Program-made: the position numbers and the translations under genes
Shown: in pieces, positions 1-8,370 of the stretch
Layout of the letters: every line of letters starts with the position of its first letter
How positions within the stretch are numbered: position 1 is the stretch's first letter
Notes under the pieces: generated by a model
Database searches by the model: none
Seen by the model: the letters and a program-made list of their open reading frames with translations, nothing else
What the model was told of the DNA's origin: nothing
Assembly: GCA_947488235.1 (NCBI GenBank)
Contig: CANLAQ010000027.1
Location: forward strand, 1 to 35,263
DNA length: 35,263 nucleotides
Direction: 5' to 3'
Source of the DNA: Flavobacteriales bacterium
Lineage (GTDB): Bacteria > Bacteroidota > Bacteroidia > Flavobacteriales_D > Crocinitomicaceae

Positions 1-1266
1 TTGATTGATACAAGAATGAATATTTATCGTTCGGATGCTGGAAGGACTTTATTGTTTTTTATAGTAAGTGCAGGCCTTGTACTGTTGTTTTTCTATAAAA
101 AAATTGGCAAATCAATTCTTATTGCTGGATTTGCACTATTAATTTCTGTAGATCAGATTTCTGTTTGTAAACGCTATTTGAATAACGAGGAAGAGGGTGG
201 AGTGTATACCAGTTACGAAGAGGTAAGCAGTAATAGCATTCCTTATTTTCCCGCAGTAGCTGATTATGATATCTTGCAAAAGGAATCAAGGAAAAATGGT
301 AAAATGAAGAAGGATGAGGAGGTACTATTGGATAAAATGTCTAATGACCCTGCTTATAGTGAATCGACTGCAAGCGATATTCTACCTCAATTAGCGGCAT
401 TCTCAGCCTTGAATTTAAATTCTGATTACCGTGTATTTTCTTTTGATAATCCATTCAATGAAACGGTAACAAGTTATTTCCACAAAAGTATTGGTGGATA
501 TCATGGTGCTAAATTGAAAAGGTATCAAGAATTAATAGACTTTCATATCAGTCGTGAAATTCAGGTGGCTAACCGATCTATTAGTGAAGGTAAAATGACT
601 AAAATTAGAAATTATGCCACTCAAATGGAAGTTACTCAAGAGATTGCAAAGGCAATGTTTGATACGATTTCACTGACAGGCATTGAATTAAATGACTCTT
701 GTCCCATCTTAAATATGTTGAACATGAAGTATTTAATTGTCGATAGAAATAAAACTCCTATTTATAATCCAAATGCAAATGGTAATGCATGGTTTGTAAA
801 TAAGTTGGTTCAAGCGACTTCTAGTAATGAGGAAATGAAAAAATTAGGCAAATTAAATACCAAAAATCAAGCTTTAATTGGTCCAGAAGTTAAGAAGATG
901 GCCAAAGTTAATTACGCTGTTGATGCTACTGCTAAAATTAAATTATTACAGTATGGTACTAATGAATTAAAATATAAGAGTAAAAACAAAACTGCTGGAT
1001 TTGCAGTGTTCAGTGAGATCTACTACCCTGATGGTTGGAATTGCTACATCGATGGAAATCAAGTGGCTTACAATCGTGTAAATTATGTTTTAAGAGGAAC
1101 TGAAATCCCTGCAGGAACACACACCATTGTTTGGAAGTTCGAGCCTAAGTCTTATTTGGCGGGAAGTAGCTACTCTTTGTTGGGTTCTATTGCTTTATTA
1201 TTGGTGTTCTTCTCAGTAGGTGGAATAGAAGTAAGGAAATCTTTAAATCAAAAAGAAATCGTTTAG
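1..1266 (+). CDS. YfhO-family membrane protein, C-terminal part (5' truncated by window)
   Basis: The frame is open from the first base, so the true start lies upstream and only the last ~420 residues are present. Two hydrophobic segments near the fragment's start (about residues 16-32 and 38-54) and one near its end (about 390-408) are membrane spans. Between them lies a large soluble domain ending in the YfhO-like stretch YPDGWNCYIDG followed by EIPAGTHTIVWKFEP. YfhO proteins are large polytopic membrane proteins related to GT-C glycosyltransferases; in Gram-positives they help glycosylate lipid-linked polymers. The substrate here is unknown. It converges on the nonulosonate cluster with a 4-nt gap, so it is not cotranscribed with it, but a role in surface glycans fits. 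The family call is good; the function is inference. Confidence 0.8.
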   Translation: MIDTRMNIYRSDAGRTLLFFIVSAGLVLLFFYKKIGKSILIAGFALLISVDQISVCKRYLNNEEEGGVYTSYEEVSSNSIPYFPAVADYDILQKESRKNGKMKKDEEVLLDKMSNDPAYSESTASDILPQLAAFSALNLNSDYRVFSFDNPFNETVTSYFHKSIGGYHGAKLKRYQELIDFHISREIQVANRSISEGKMTKIRNYATQMEVTQEIAKAMFDTISLTGIELNDSCPILNMLNMKYLIVDRNKTPIYNPNANGNAWFVNKLVQATSSNEEMKKLGKLNTKNQALIGPEVKKMAKVNYAVDATAKIKLLQYGTNELKYKSKNKTAGFAVFSEIYYPDGWNCYIDGNQVAYNRVNYVLRGTEIPAGTHTIVWKFEPKSYLAGSSYSLLGSIALLLVFFSVGGIEVRKSLNQKEIV

Positions 1267-1270
1267 GCTC

Positions 1271-2311
1271 TTACGCTAAATCACTCCAATCAATTCGGTC
1301 GCCAAGACTTAAATTCTTATTTACGACGCGTCCAATCAGTTCGTCTAAATGCTTTGGATGTAAACTAAATCCTGGTCTCACACTTCTGATGTGATTACTG
1401 GTAATTGTTTCTCCTTTTTTGATGTCACTTGAAATGTAAAGTGATCTTGAAAATGCTTTGCCAGACTGCTGTTTTTCTGTTAATTCATATTCCTCTTTTC
1501 CTAAAGCAGCACTTGCTTGACGCACCATTTGAACCATTACTGTAAATTCTGCTTCATTCATCGAGAAAGCGGCGTCTGGTCCACCAATAGCACGGTCTAA
1601 AATAAAATGTTTTTCAATCACAGTCGCTCCAAGTGCTGTGGCAACAACAGGTAAAACAGCTCCCATGGTATGATCAGAAAGTCCTATTTTGACCTTGAAA
1701 TCTTCTGCGAACCTTTGCATGAGTAGTATGTTCGCTTCTTCCATGGGTGCTGGATAAGATGAGGTGCATTTTAATAAGGTGATGTCAAAATTATTTTCTT
1801 TGTGACAGGCTTCAATAGCCAATGCTATATCTTCGTATTGCGCAATTCCTGTTGAAATAATCACAGGTTTTCCTTTAGAAGCAACATATGAAATCAAAGG
1901 AATGTCTGTAATCTCAAAAGAAGCGATTTTATAAATAGGACATGCTAAAGTTTCTAAAAAGTCTACAGCGGTCTTATCAAATGGAGAAGAAAAACAAACC
2001 AATCCCTCTTCTTTTGCTATTTGAAATAATTCAGCATGCCATTCCCATGGGGTAAATGCTTCTTGGTATAATTCGTAGAACTTTCTACCATCCCAAAGGG
2101 TTCCTCCTTTAATGATAAAGTCTTCTTTGTCAGAATTTAAGGTGATGGTATCTGCTGTGTAGGTCTGGAGCTTGATAGCATCAGCACCCGCTCTCTTAGC
2201 CGCTCTAATGGTTTCTTTAGCTGTTTCCATATTGCCATTGTGATTGGCAGATAATTCAGCAATAATAAAACATTTCGAATTGGAATCAATTTTGAAATCG
2301 TCTTTATTCAT
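1271..2311 (-). CDS. pseI: Pseudaminic acid synthase (NeuB family)
   Basis: This enzyme condenses phosphoenolpyruvate with a 2,4-diamino-2,4,6-trideoxy hexose to give the nine-carbon acid. The 346-residue length is normal for PseI. The N-terminal TIM barrel has AELSANHNG (about 18-26), the KLQT strand, GLSDHTMG and IEKHF; the last two carry the metal-binding His pair of NeuB enzymes. GGPDAAFSM follows. The segment GGTLWDGRKFYELYQEA is typical of PseI rather than NeuB or LegI. The last ~60 residues form the SAF (antifreeze-like) domain with RSVRPG. It is the last gene of the leftward cluster and starts 4 nt after the formyltransferase stop. A second NeuB-like domain occurs in the fusion at 4358-6127. 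Confidence 0.93.
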   Translation of the reverse strand: MNKDDFKIDSNSKCFIIAELSANHNGNMETAKETIRAAKRAGADAIKLQTYTADTITLNSDKEDFIIKGGTLWDGRKFYELYQEAFTPWEWHAELFQIAKEEGLVCFSSPFDKTAVDFLETLACPIYKIASFEITDIPLISYVASKGKPVIISTGIAQYEDIALAIEACHKENNFDITLLKCTSSYPAPMEEANILLMQRFAEDFKVKIGLSDHTMGAVLPVVATALGATVIEKHFILDRAIGGPDAAFSMNEAEFTVMVQMVRQASAALGKEEYELTEKQQSGKAFSRSLYISSDIKKGETITSNHIRSVRPGFSLHPKHLDELIGRVVNKNLSLGDRIDWSDLA

Positions 2312-2315
2312 TTTG

Positions 2316-3176
2316 TTAATTTAAAATATCATTTATTTTGAAATCTGAAAGAGTGCTACGAAAAGCAGTTATTTCTATTGCCCCATTAGGCGTCTTAATA
2401 ACAAATGGAACTATTGAAATTAAAGTGCCATTGCAAAGGTCAGAAGAATAACCTAAATCAGAAAAGACTACTTCATCTATAATTATTTTTGTCTCATTAA
2501 AGAAAGTAAATGCACCTGGATATGGTTGCTTTTGAGCTCTTATCCAATTGCGAATGCGTTCTTTTTGCCAATTCCAATTTATTTTACCGTCCTCCGGTGT
2601 TCGTCTTCCAAAAAAAGTAGCAAGTTCATTTCGCTGTGGAGTTCTTTGCAAGTTGTTACTTTTGATTTTTTCTAAAACATTGTCAACCAAGAGTGTATAT
2701 AAATCTGCAAATCTCGCTAAAAGAGAACTGCCAGTATCATCATCTAAAATTGGAACAATTGTTTGTTGGAGTATGTCTCCAGTATCACAACCTTCATCAA
2801 TAATATGTGCAGTTATACCTGTAGTTTTTTCATTGTTTATTATAGCCCAAACATGAGGAGTTCTTCCTCTGTATTTTGGTAAAAGGGATCCATGAATGTT
2901 AAATGCAATGTTTTTTGGTAGATTGATTAGGTCTTTTTCAATAATAAATAAATAATTCACCGAAATTAGTACATCAATTTGTATTTCATTTATAAAATAT
3001 TTTGTTGAATTATTTCTCGGATTTCCAATGAAAACAGGAAGTCGTTTTGAAGACGAAAAAGCTATAATTGATTTTGAATTTCTATCAGTCATCACAAATC
3101 CAATTTCATAATTTGAATTTAAATGTTTCAATAAACTTAGTCCCAGGTCGCCACTAACTAAAAGTCCAATTTTCAT
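2316..3176 (-). CDS. Formyltransferase family protein, probable sugar N-formyltransferase
   Basis: The 286-residue protein has the Fmt-type fold. The N10-formyl-tetrahydrofolate/catalytic signature FNIHGSLLPKYRG has Asn93 and His95, followed by GCDTGDI with Asp134, the usual Asn-His-Asp triad. The C-terminal part has RRTPEDGKINW and IRAQKQPYPGAF, as in Fmt and the sugar formyltransferases (VioF, FdtF, ArnA N-domain). A housekeeping Fmt would be about 310-320 residues and would not sit in a sugar operon, so I infer formylation of an amino sugar or nonulosonate amine. Its start overlaps the GNAT stop by 4 nt (ATGA), which suggests translational coupling. 7-formamido pseudaminic acid is known from Pseudomonas aeruginosa glycans, so such a product is plausible. 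Confidence 0.85.
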   Translation of the reverse strand: MKIGLLVSGDLGLSLLKHLNSNYEIGFVMTDRNSKSIIAFSSSKRLPVFIGNPRNNSTKYFINEIQIDVLISVNYLFIIEKDLINLPKNIAFNIHGSLLPKYRGRTPHVWAIINNEKTTGITAHIIDEGCDTGDILQQTIVPILDDDTGSSLLARFADLYTLLVDNVLEKIKSNNLQRTPQRNELATFFGRRTPEDGKINWNWQKERIRNWIRAQKQPYPGAFTFFNETKIIIDEVVFSDLGYSSDLCNGTLISIVPFVIKTPNGAIEITAFRSTLSDFKINDILN

Positions 3177-3730
3177 AACTCAACTCTTTTTTGATGAATG
3201 ATAACGTCAATAAATTGACCATTAAATAAACAATGTTCTTTTAATGTTGCTTCTTTTGTAAATCCACCTTTTTCAAGCATTCTATATAGATGAGGACGCA
3301 GGTCAAAAGCATACACAAAAATTTTATGAAATTTAAGATATTCAAAAGCAATTGGTTCTATTAAACTTAGATATGTAAGCCAATTTTCTTCAAAAAAATC
3401 TGGCTCCAAGGCAGTATCCATTATAAATGAAATTTCAGCATGTTTATCTATCCAATTGATATGGACCAAGCCTCCATATCCTATACATTTATTATGATGC
3501 AGAAAGGAAAAAAGTATTTGATTGGGTTTTTGCTCTTCAAATTGTTTAGCGATAATAGAACTGAAATATTGATCTTGTGCTTCTGCTGTTAAAATTTCCG
3601 ATTGTCTTAAATGATACATTTGGCTGTTTCTCCAATGCATAATATCAATACGGTCTTCCCATCGCAAAGGCACAAGACTGTGGTTCTCGTTAACGAAATT
3701 TTGTTTTTCAAGACATCTGTATTGCTCCAT
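3173..3730 (-). CDS. pseH: GNAT acetyltransferase, PseH-like (amino-sugar N-acetylation)
   Basis: This is a 185-residue GNAT-fold protein. It opens with LVPLRWEDRIDIMHWRN, which resembles the start of PseH and other RimJ/RimL-like GNATs. The central CIGYGGLVHI strand precedes the acetyl-CoA region, and the C-terminal RMLEKGGFTKEATLKEH is the usual last helix-strand unit. PseH acetylates the 4-amino group of the UDP-linked altrosamine made by PseB and PseC, using acetyl-CoA in the cytoplasm. The position between the SGNH and formyltransferase genes of a pse cluster supports the name. Having an acetyltransferase and a formyltransferase side by side leaves open which amine each one acts on. Confidence 0.75.
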   Translation of the reverse strand: MEQYRCLEKQNFVNENHSLVPLRWEDRIDIMHWRNSQMYHLRQSEILTAEAQDQYFSSIIAKQFEEQKPNQILFSFLHHNKCIGYGGLVHINWIDKHAEISFIMDTALEPDFFEENWLTYLSLIEPIAFEYLKFHKIFVYAFDLRPHLYRMLEKGGFTKEATLKEHCLFNGQFIDVIIHQKRVEL

Positions 3731-3731
3731 T

Positions 3732-4361
3732 TTAATTGACGATTTTCTTTATGGATTCAAAAATATACGCATGGCCAGCGGCTGTTAAATGATGATAATC
3801 TGACATAATCCCAGCGCGAGGAATATTTTCCATGGAAATATAATTACCTGTATTTGAAAGTATTGAGTTGTATTTATTAATCCTTTTAGTTACATTGTTA
3901 ACAACTTGCTCGTAGGCGACATTTGCAGGAAGTATACCGATAAAAAAGACTTTTTGCTTTGGAAATCCTGCGATAAATTTTTGAATGTTCTGAGCGTATT
4001 TTTTAGGTGGAGTATAAGTGATGCCTCGGATATTTCTAATCCATGGTTTATTTAAAAGACCAACTATTTTATTTCCAATGAAAGGAATGCTTCTCAGTAT
4101 TTTAAGTTCTATTCGTTTTAGAAATCTTGGCGTGCAATCTACAATGCCACTTTGAACGAAAATATAATCGAAGGTCATGCCTTCAAAATAAAACATTTGC
4201 TTTAACAAATCTGTTGACCTCGCTCCACCTATTGCAACTGTACACACGATATAATTAGCCCTTCTCAGTAATTCAGGGTAGGTTTGTTCCAAGGTGCAAA
4301 TTTCTGGTTTAGACCTGGGTAATGATAAGGAATCCGTTAAAAGCAAGATTCTTTTTGTCAT
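3732..4361 (-). CDS. SGNH/GDSL-like hydrolase-fold protein in the glycan cluster
   Basis: This 209-residue protein carries a weak SGNH layout. Block I is LTDSLSLP with the candidate nucleophile Ser11; block II is AIGGARS (Gly45/46); block III is QSGIVDCTPR (70-79); block V is SDYHHLTAAGH with Asp188 and His191 as a DxxH pair. Block III normally reads GxND and supplies an oxyanion-hole Asn; here the corresponding residue is Val74. There is no signal peptide, so it probably works in the cytoplasm. SGNH proteins in polysaccharide clusters usually add or remove O-acetyl groups, so an O-acyl modification of the nonulosonate is my inference. The start overlaps the stop of the upstream fusion gene by 4 nt, and the gene ends 1 nt before the GNAT start. 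Confidence 0.65.
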   Translation of the reverse strand: MTKRILLLTDSLSLPRSKPEICTLEQTYPELLRRANYIVCTVAIGGARSTDLLKQMFYFEGMTFDYIFVQSGIVDCTPRFLKRIELKILRSIPFIGNKIVGLLNKPWIRNIRGITYTPPKKYAQNIQKFIAGFPKQKVFFIGILPANVAYEQVVNNVTKRINKYNSILSNTGNYISMENIPRAGIMSDYHHLTAAGHAYIFESIKKIVN

Positions 4362-6127
4362 TTCATTTTTGTTTTTTCATTCAACAAATCAATCAATGTT
4401 TGATCTGTTTTATATTTTAATTGGCAGTCCTTGTTGATGCTTGCAATCTCAGGATGTGCATCTAAATAGTCAAATATTTCAACTAAAGAATAATCGTTTT
4501 TACCTATTGATTTAAAATGGTGGTCAATGGCATTGAAAAGTTGCAAATCTTCCTCATAATCTAGGGTTAATCGATATGCTCTAATCAATTCAGGGGGTAA
4601 ATCAATAAACTGTAGATTGAAAAATTCTGGATTGTTTTGAAAATACCATGTCATGTATTCTGAGTAATCTGCAGATTTAAAATAGGCCTTTACTTTTCTC
4701 AATGCTGAAACATTAATGATTTCAAGATTCGTTCCTACAGCAGCGTTTTTAGCAGTCGTGTAATCAGCTCCTTTCTCAAAATGTGCTTTCAATAATATTT
4801 CACAAATGGTAGGATCAACATAAGGCATATCAGCAGTAATTCTTACAATTACATCTATATTTTCTTGATCACATACATTTAAGTAACGCGTTATAACATC
4901 TTCAGGATCACCTTTAAAGAAAACAACTTCCTTTGAATAAGTGTAATCAATAAGTGCCTTGTCTTGTTCTAAGGTTGAGGTCGCTAAGATTGTCTTTTGA
5001 ACCTGTTTAAACTTTAGGGCATGTGCAATACAAAATGAAACTGAAGGCAGTTCGCCAATAGGCAGCAAGGCCTTTTCTTTTAATCGAGATGATTTGAGTC
5101 TGCAAGCAATTATGGAAGCGATATTTGCTGGTCTGAAATCTTCATTTGTAATGGTGGTATCTAAAGTTTTTTCTTGTTTTAATACTTGAAAATTGGTCTG
5201 TAATTCCATGAGTCCTGACAAAGTGATTCCTTCTTGACCCGACCGCCTGTATTTCAAATCAGTTTCCAAATGAATTAAATCTCCTTCATACTTCTCTTTA
5301 TTAAGCAAAGGTTTCATTTGACTTTTTTGTAAATATTCAATTTCGCGCGCGTTGATGAACTCCATATCTTCCAAAGCGGTATAAGCACTTACTTTTTCCA
5401 CTAGTTCTTTGAATTGTTCACTACTAATGGAGGAAAAATGATCGTATTTTGTCTCTCTATCGCGCAACATTACATGCTTTTCAATTGCAGTAACACCTTT
5501 CATGGCAGCAATAAGGGGTAAGGTAATGGCATCGGATAAGGTTCCTTCCGTGTGGTCCGCAAAAACTAAGTCTAATGAAAATTTATTTTTTAAGATTTCT
5601 ATCTTGTTCAATCCACTATCAGCCAATAAAGTAGGGTAGGACTGGAATCCAATTTCCAACATTATCTTTTTTGGTTTCAATTGTTGATTCACTTTTGAAA
5701 TAATAGCTTCAATTGCATTTTCGGATTGTGCTGCAATATTGAGAATTAGTGTCTTTTCGCTCAAATCAATCTTGGTCATCAATTGAAAAACTTCTTGATT
5801 TTGAAGCACTGAACTTTGAAATTTAACACCTTTGATCTGACTGATATTTTTTTCTAATATTTCTATTCCGTAAGAGTCGAAGATATCCAACCATATATCT
5901 TTGGTTTTGGAAGCTATACCAATAATTTCTTCCCATTCAGTAGGATTGAAATATAGATTTTCGTAAACAGGATACCATTCAAAGTCTTTAAGCGCTATGG
6001 TTTCAGGAGAAAAAGCCTGAAATTTTATACCGAAGTTACCCTTGAAAGATTCAAAATCTTGAATCAAGGCGTCTAAGTACTTTCGATCTCCTCCGTGTGT
6101 ATTGGCAACTTCTATGATATAGTACAT
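4358..6127 (-). CDS. Fusion: NeuB-like nonulosonate synthase + SpsF-like cytidylyltransferase
   Basis: This 589-residue protein has two enzymes in one chain. Residues 1-250 are a NeuB/SpsE-type barrel: EVANTHGG near the start, IKFQ (34-37), SYPT (163-166), ADHTEG with His192, AIEKH with His218, and YDHFSSIS. Both metal-ligand His positions are kept. Residues 260-315 look like a SAF domain (LKYRRSGQEGIT). From about 333, IIACRLKSSRLKEKALLPIG begins a SpsF/NeuA-type nucleotidyltransferase, with FFKGDPEDVITRY and RITADMPYVDP further on. In Bacillus sps operons SpsE and SpsF are separate proteins. The C-terminal half could serve as the missing PseF, loading CMP onto the sugar acid. The partner or substrate of the second synthase domain is not clear. 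Confidence 0.82.
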   Translation of the reverse strand: MYYIIEVANTHGGDRKYLDALIQDFESFKGNFGIKFQAFSPETIALKDFEWYPVYENLYFNPTEWEEIIGIASKTKDIWLDIFDSYGIEILEKNISQIKGVKFQSSVLQNQEVFQLMTKIDLSEKTLILNIAAQSENAIEAIISKVNQQLKPKKIMLEIGFQSYPTLLADSGLNKIEILKNKFSLDLVFADHTEGTLSDAITLPLIAAMKGVTAIEKHVMLRDRETKYDHFSSISSEQFKELVEKVSAYTALEDMEFINAREIEYLQKSQMKPLLNKEKYEGDLIHLETDLKYRRSGQEGITLSGLMELQTNFQVLKQEKTLDTTITNEDFRPANIASIIACRLKSSRLKEKALLPIGELPSVSFCIAHALKFKQVQKTILATSTLEQDKALIDYTYSKEVVFFKGDPEDVITRYLNVCDQENIDVIVRITADMPYVDPTICEILLKAHFEKGADYTTAKNAAVGTNLEIINVSALRKVKAYFKSADYSEYMTWYFQNNPEFFNLQFIDLPPELIRAYRLTLDYEEDLQLFNAIDHHFKSIGKNDYSLVEIFDYLDAHPEIASINKDCQLKYKTDQTLIDLLNEKTKMK

Positions 6128-6128
6128 C

Positions 6129-7319
6129 TTATTTTTGATAAAATTCTTTAATACTGCTTATTACATATTGTTGTTCCTCTTCTTCAAGTCCCGGAAACAT
6201 AGGTAAACTAATACATCCTTTGTAATATTCCTCCACATTTTTTAGCATTCCTGCTTTCCATCCTTTCTCTTGGTAGTAGGGCATCAAATGACAAGGGAAG
6301 TAATGAATCTGAGCAAAAATATTTTTGGATCTCAAAAAATTATATAATTCCAATCGCTTTGAAACTTGAATTACATATAAATGATAAGCATGTCCTGGAT
6401 TCACCGGAGATGCATTGCAAACAAAATCATGATTTTTAAAGGCTTCGTAATAGGTAGCTGCAATTTCTTTCCGTTTGTCAAGTCTTTTAGCGGCAGATTT
6501 CAACTGACTAAGACCCAAAGCTGCTTGCAAATCCGTTAATCTATAATTATATCCTAAATCCTGCATTTCCATATACCACGCTGGGTAAGTTAGATCTCCT
6601 GGATTTCCTCCCGCCTCTTGGATACTATTTTTAAATTTAGTTTCATCACGACTGATTCCATGACTTCTTAAGGAAATTAATTTCTCATACAATGCTTTAT
6701 CATTAGTGCAAATCATACCGCCTTCACCTGTAGCAATATGTTTTACAGGATGAAAAGAGAAAATGGCAGAGTCTGCAAAATTTCCATTACCACAATTTTG
6801 CTTTTGTCCTTTTGAATCAATGAAATATCCACCAGGCGAATGGCAGGAGTCTTCCAGAATCCAACAGTTGTATTTTACTGCAATTTCTTTTAATTTTTCT
6901 AAATCTACTGCCAGTCCAGCAAAATCGACTGGAATAATTCCAGCATAAGTTCCTTTCGGAGCAGCTGCTAATTTAGCTTCAAGAAGCTCTAGAGAAATTA
7001 AATAACTTTTGGAATCAATATCAACAAATTCAACTTCCGCTCCTGCATATTGAACACAATTTGCTGAGGCTACAAAGGTTAAGGAACTCGTTAATACTTT
7101 TTGTCCTGGTTTAACACCTAGTGCTAAGACGCTCAAATGTAAGGCTGCAGTCCCGTTGCTCACTGCAACAGCGTACTGACAACCTATATATGCAGAAAAA
7201 GCACTTTCAAAAGCGCTTATTGTTGGACCTTGTGTTAGATAATCTGATTGTAAAGAGGTGCTGACGGCATCAATGTCTTCCTGAGAAATAGTCTGCCTTC
7301 CGTAGGGGATAGGTTTCAT
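6129..7319 (-). CDS. pseC: UDP-4-amino-4,6-dideoxy-N-acetyl-beta-L-altrosamine transaminase
   Basis: This is a 396-residue PLP-dependent aminotransferase of the DegT/DnrJ/EryC1 family. It has SNGTAALH (cofactor phosphate), LTSSLTFVASANCVQYAGA, ILEDSCHSPGG with Asp157 (pyridine nitrogen) and FSFHPVKHIATGEGG with the Schiff-base Lys193. The opening MKPIPYGRQTISQEDIDAV and GNPGDLTYPAWYMEMQDLG match PseC rather than ArnB or RfbE. The enzyme transfers an amino group from glutamate to C4 of the 4-keto sugar made by PseB. Its ATG overlaps the last base of the pseB stop codon (TAATG), indicating translational coupling. It ends 1 nt before the fusion gene. Confidence 0.92.
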   Translation of the reverse strand: MKPIPYGRQTISQEDIDAVSTSLQSDYLTQGPTISAFESAFSAYIGCQYAVAVSNGTAALHLSVLALGVKPGQKVLTSSLTFVASANCVQYAGAEVEFVDIDSKSYLISLELLEAKLAAAPKGTYAGIIPVDFAGLAVDLEKLKEIAVKYNCWILEDSCHSPGGYFIDSKGQKQNCGNGNFADSAIFSFHPVKHIATGEGGMICTNDKALYEKLISLRSHGISRDETKFKNSIQEAGGNPGDLTYPAWYMEMQDLGYNYRLTDLQAALGLSQLKSAAKRLDKRKEIAATYYEAFKNHDFVCNASPVNPGHAYHLYVIQVSKRLELYNFLRSKNIFAQIHYFPCHLMPYYQEKGWKAGMLKNVEEYYKGCISLPMFPGLEEEEQQYVISSIKEFYQK

Positions 7320-8329
7320 TAAATTTCAAAGTTAGGGTCCACAAATTCTTTGATTTTAGCACGCAAACTCTCAACAGTTTCCCATTCTTCATTGTCTAGT
7401 GAATTGTATGAAAATCCTTCACTTACTTTTTTTGCATTAAAATTGGAAACGAATTCACTTAAGGGCCAATTCGTACTCTGTGGAATAATAGCATAATACT
7501 TTCCTAGGTCATAAGTGAAAAATGAGTCTGATGAACTGATCATTTCTTCGTGAATTTTTTCACCCGGACGAATACCAATAATAGGTTTTTCGCAATTTGG
7601 CCCAATAGCCTCAACCACATCGGTAATGCGATAAGAAGGAATCTTTGGAACAAATATTTCTCCTCCCCAAGCGGTGTGTAATGCATGCATTACCATATCG
7701 ACTCCTCCTTGTAAAGAGATGTTGAATCGAGTCATTTCCTTAACAGTGATGGGTAAAGTATTGTCAATTTTTTTGCGCTTTAAGAAAAATGGGATCACAG
7801 ATCCATTCGAACCCATAACATTTCCATAGCGAACAACTGAGAATTTTATATTTCGTTTTCCTTTGATGTTGTTGGCCGCAACGAATAATTTATCTGAAGT
7901 AAGTTTTGTTGCACCATATAAATTGATAGGAGCGCAAGCTTTGTCTGTTGATAAGGCAACAACATGGGTAACATTTGTTTTTAATGCCGCTTTGATTACA
8001 TTTTCAGCACCACCAACATTTGTTTTGACACATTCGTCTGGGTTGTATTCTGCAATATGAACATGTTTCATTGCTGCTGCATGTATGACATAATCAATTC
8101 CTGAGAAAGCGCGTTCTAAGCGTTCGTAATCCCTAACATCACCGATGAAGTAGCGCATTTGAGGATATTTTTTAACAGGGAACTCTTGTTCCATTTCAAA
8201 TTGCTTCTGCTCATCTCTCGAGAAGATCACTAAACGATTGATGTTGGGATAATGTGATAAAATATGTTTTGTAAGTGCTTTTCCCAAAGAACCTGTACCT
8301 CCCGTAATGAGCACTGCTTTTTCTTCCAT
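7319..8329 (-). CDS. pseB: UDP-GlcNAc 4,6-dehydratase (5-inverting)
   Basis: This is the first committed enzyme of pseudaminic acid synthesis, a short-chain dehydrogenase/reductase of the FlaA1/PseB type. It shows the Rossmann motif LITGGTGSLGKAL, the AAAMKHVHIAEYNP segment and the active-site stretch STDKACAPINLYGATK (TDK plus YxxxK). It dehydrates and epimerises UDP-GlcNAc in the cytoplasm. I chose the ATG at 8329 (336 residues) over an in-frame TTG six codons upstream, because a good -7 element (TATATTTG, minus strand, 8352 to 8345) overlaps that TTG and would put the transcript start just before the ATG. The gap of 41 nt to the previous gene is the widest in the cluster and may hold an internal promoter. 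Confidence 0.93.
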   Translation of the reverse strand: MEEKAVLITGGTGSLGKALTKHILSHYPNINRLVIFSRDEQKQFEMEQEFPVKKYPQMRYFIGDVRDYERLERAFSGIDYVIHAAAMKHVHIAEYNPDECVKTNVGGAENVIKAALKTNVTHVVALSTDKACAPINLYGATKLTSDKLFVAANNIKGKRNIKFSVVRYGNVMGSNGSVIPFFLKRKKIDNTLPITVKEMTRFNISLQGGVDMVMHALHTAWGGEIFVPKIPSYRITDVVEAIGPNCEKPIIGIRPGEKIHEEMISSSDSFFTYDLGKYYAIIPQSTNWPLSEFVSNFNAKKVSEGFSYNSLDNEEWETVESLRAKIKEFVDPNFEI

Positions 8330-8344
8330 AATAGTCTTGTTATA

Positions 8345-8352
8345 CAAATATA
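8345..8352 (-). promoter_or_regulatory. Candidate internal promoter (-7 element) ahead of pseB
   Basis: Read on the minus strand this is TATATTTG, a full match to the Bacteroidota -7 consensus TAnnTTTG, 15 nt before the pseB ATG. No clear -33 TTG is seen at the expected distance, so it is a half-supported promoter. Confidence 0.4.
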
Positions 8353-8370
8353 AGATTTCCTTTAATTTCT

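Noticed and set aside
2548-2856. 102-codon plus-strand frame opposite the formyltransferase
   Set aside because: The minus-strand gene has the intact catalytic triad and tight overlaps with its neighbours.
2316-3176. Housekeeping methionyl-tRNA formyltransferase (fmt)
   Set aside because: Shorter than Fmt, and embedded by 4-nt overlap in a nonulosonate operon; a sugar formyltransferase fits better, though not proven.
8330-8347. TTG start for pseB, adding six residues
   Set aside because: The TTG overlaps a good -7 promoter box, and the ATG at 8329 gives the usual short lead into the Rossmann motif.
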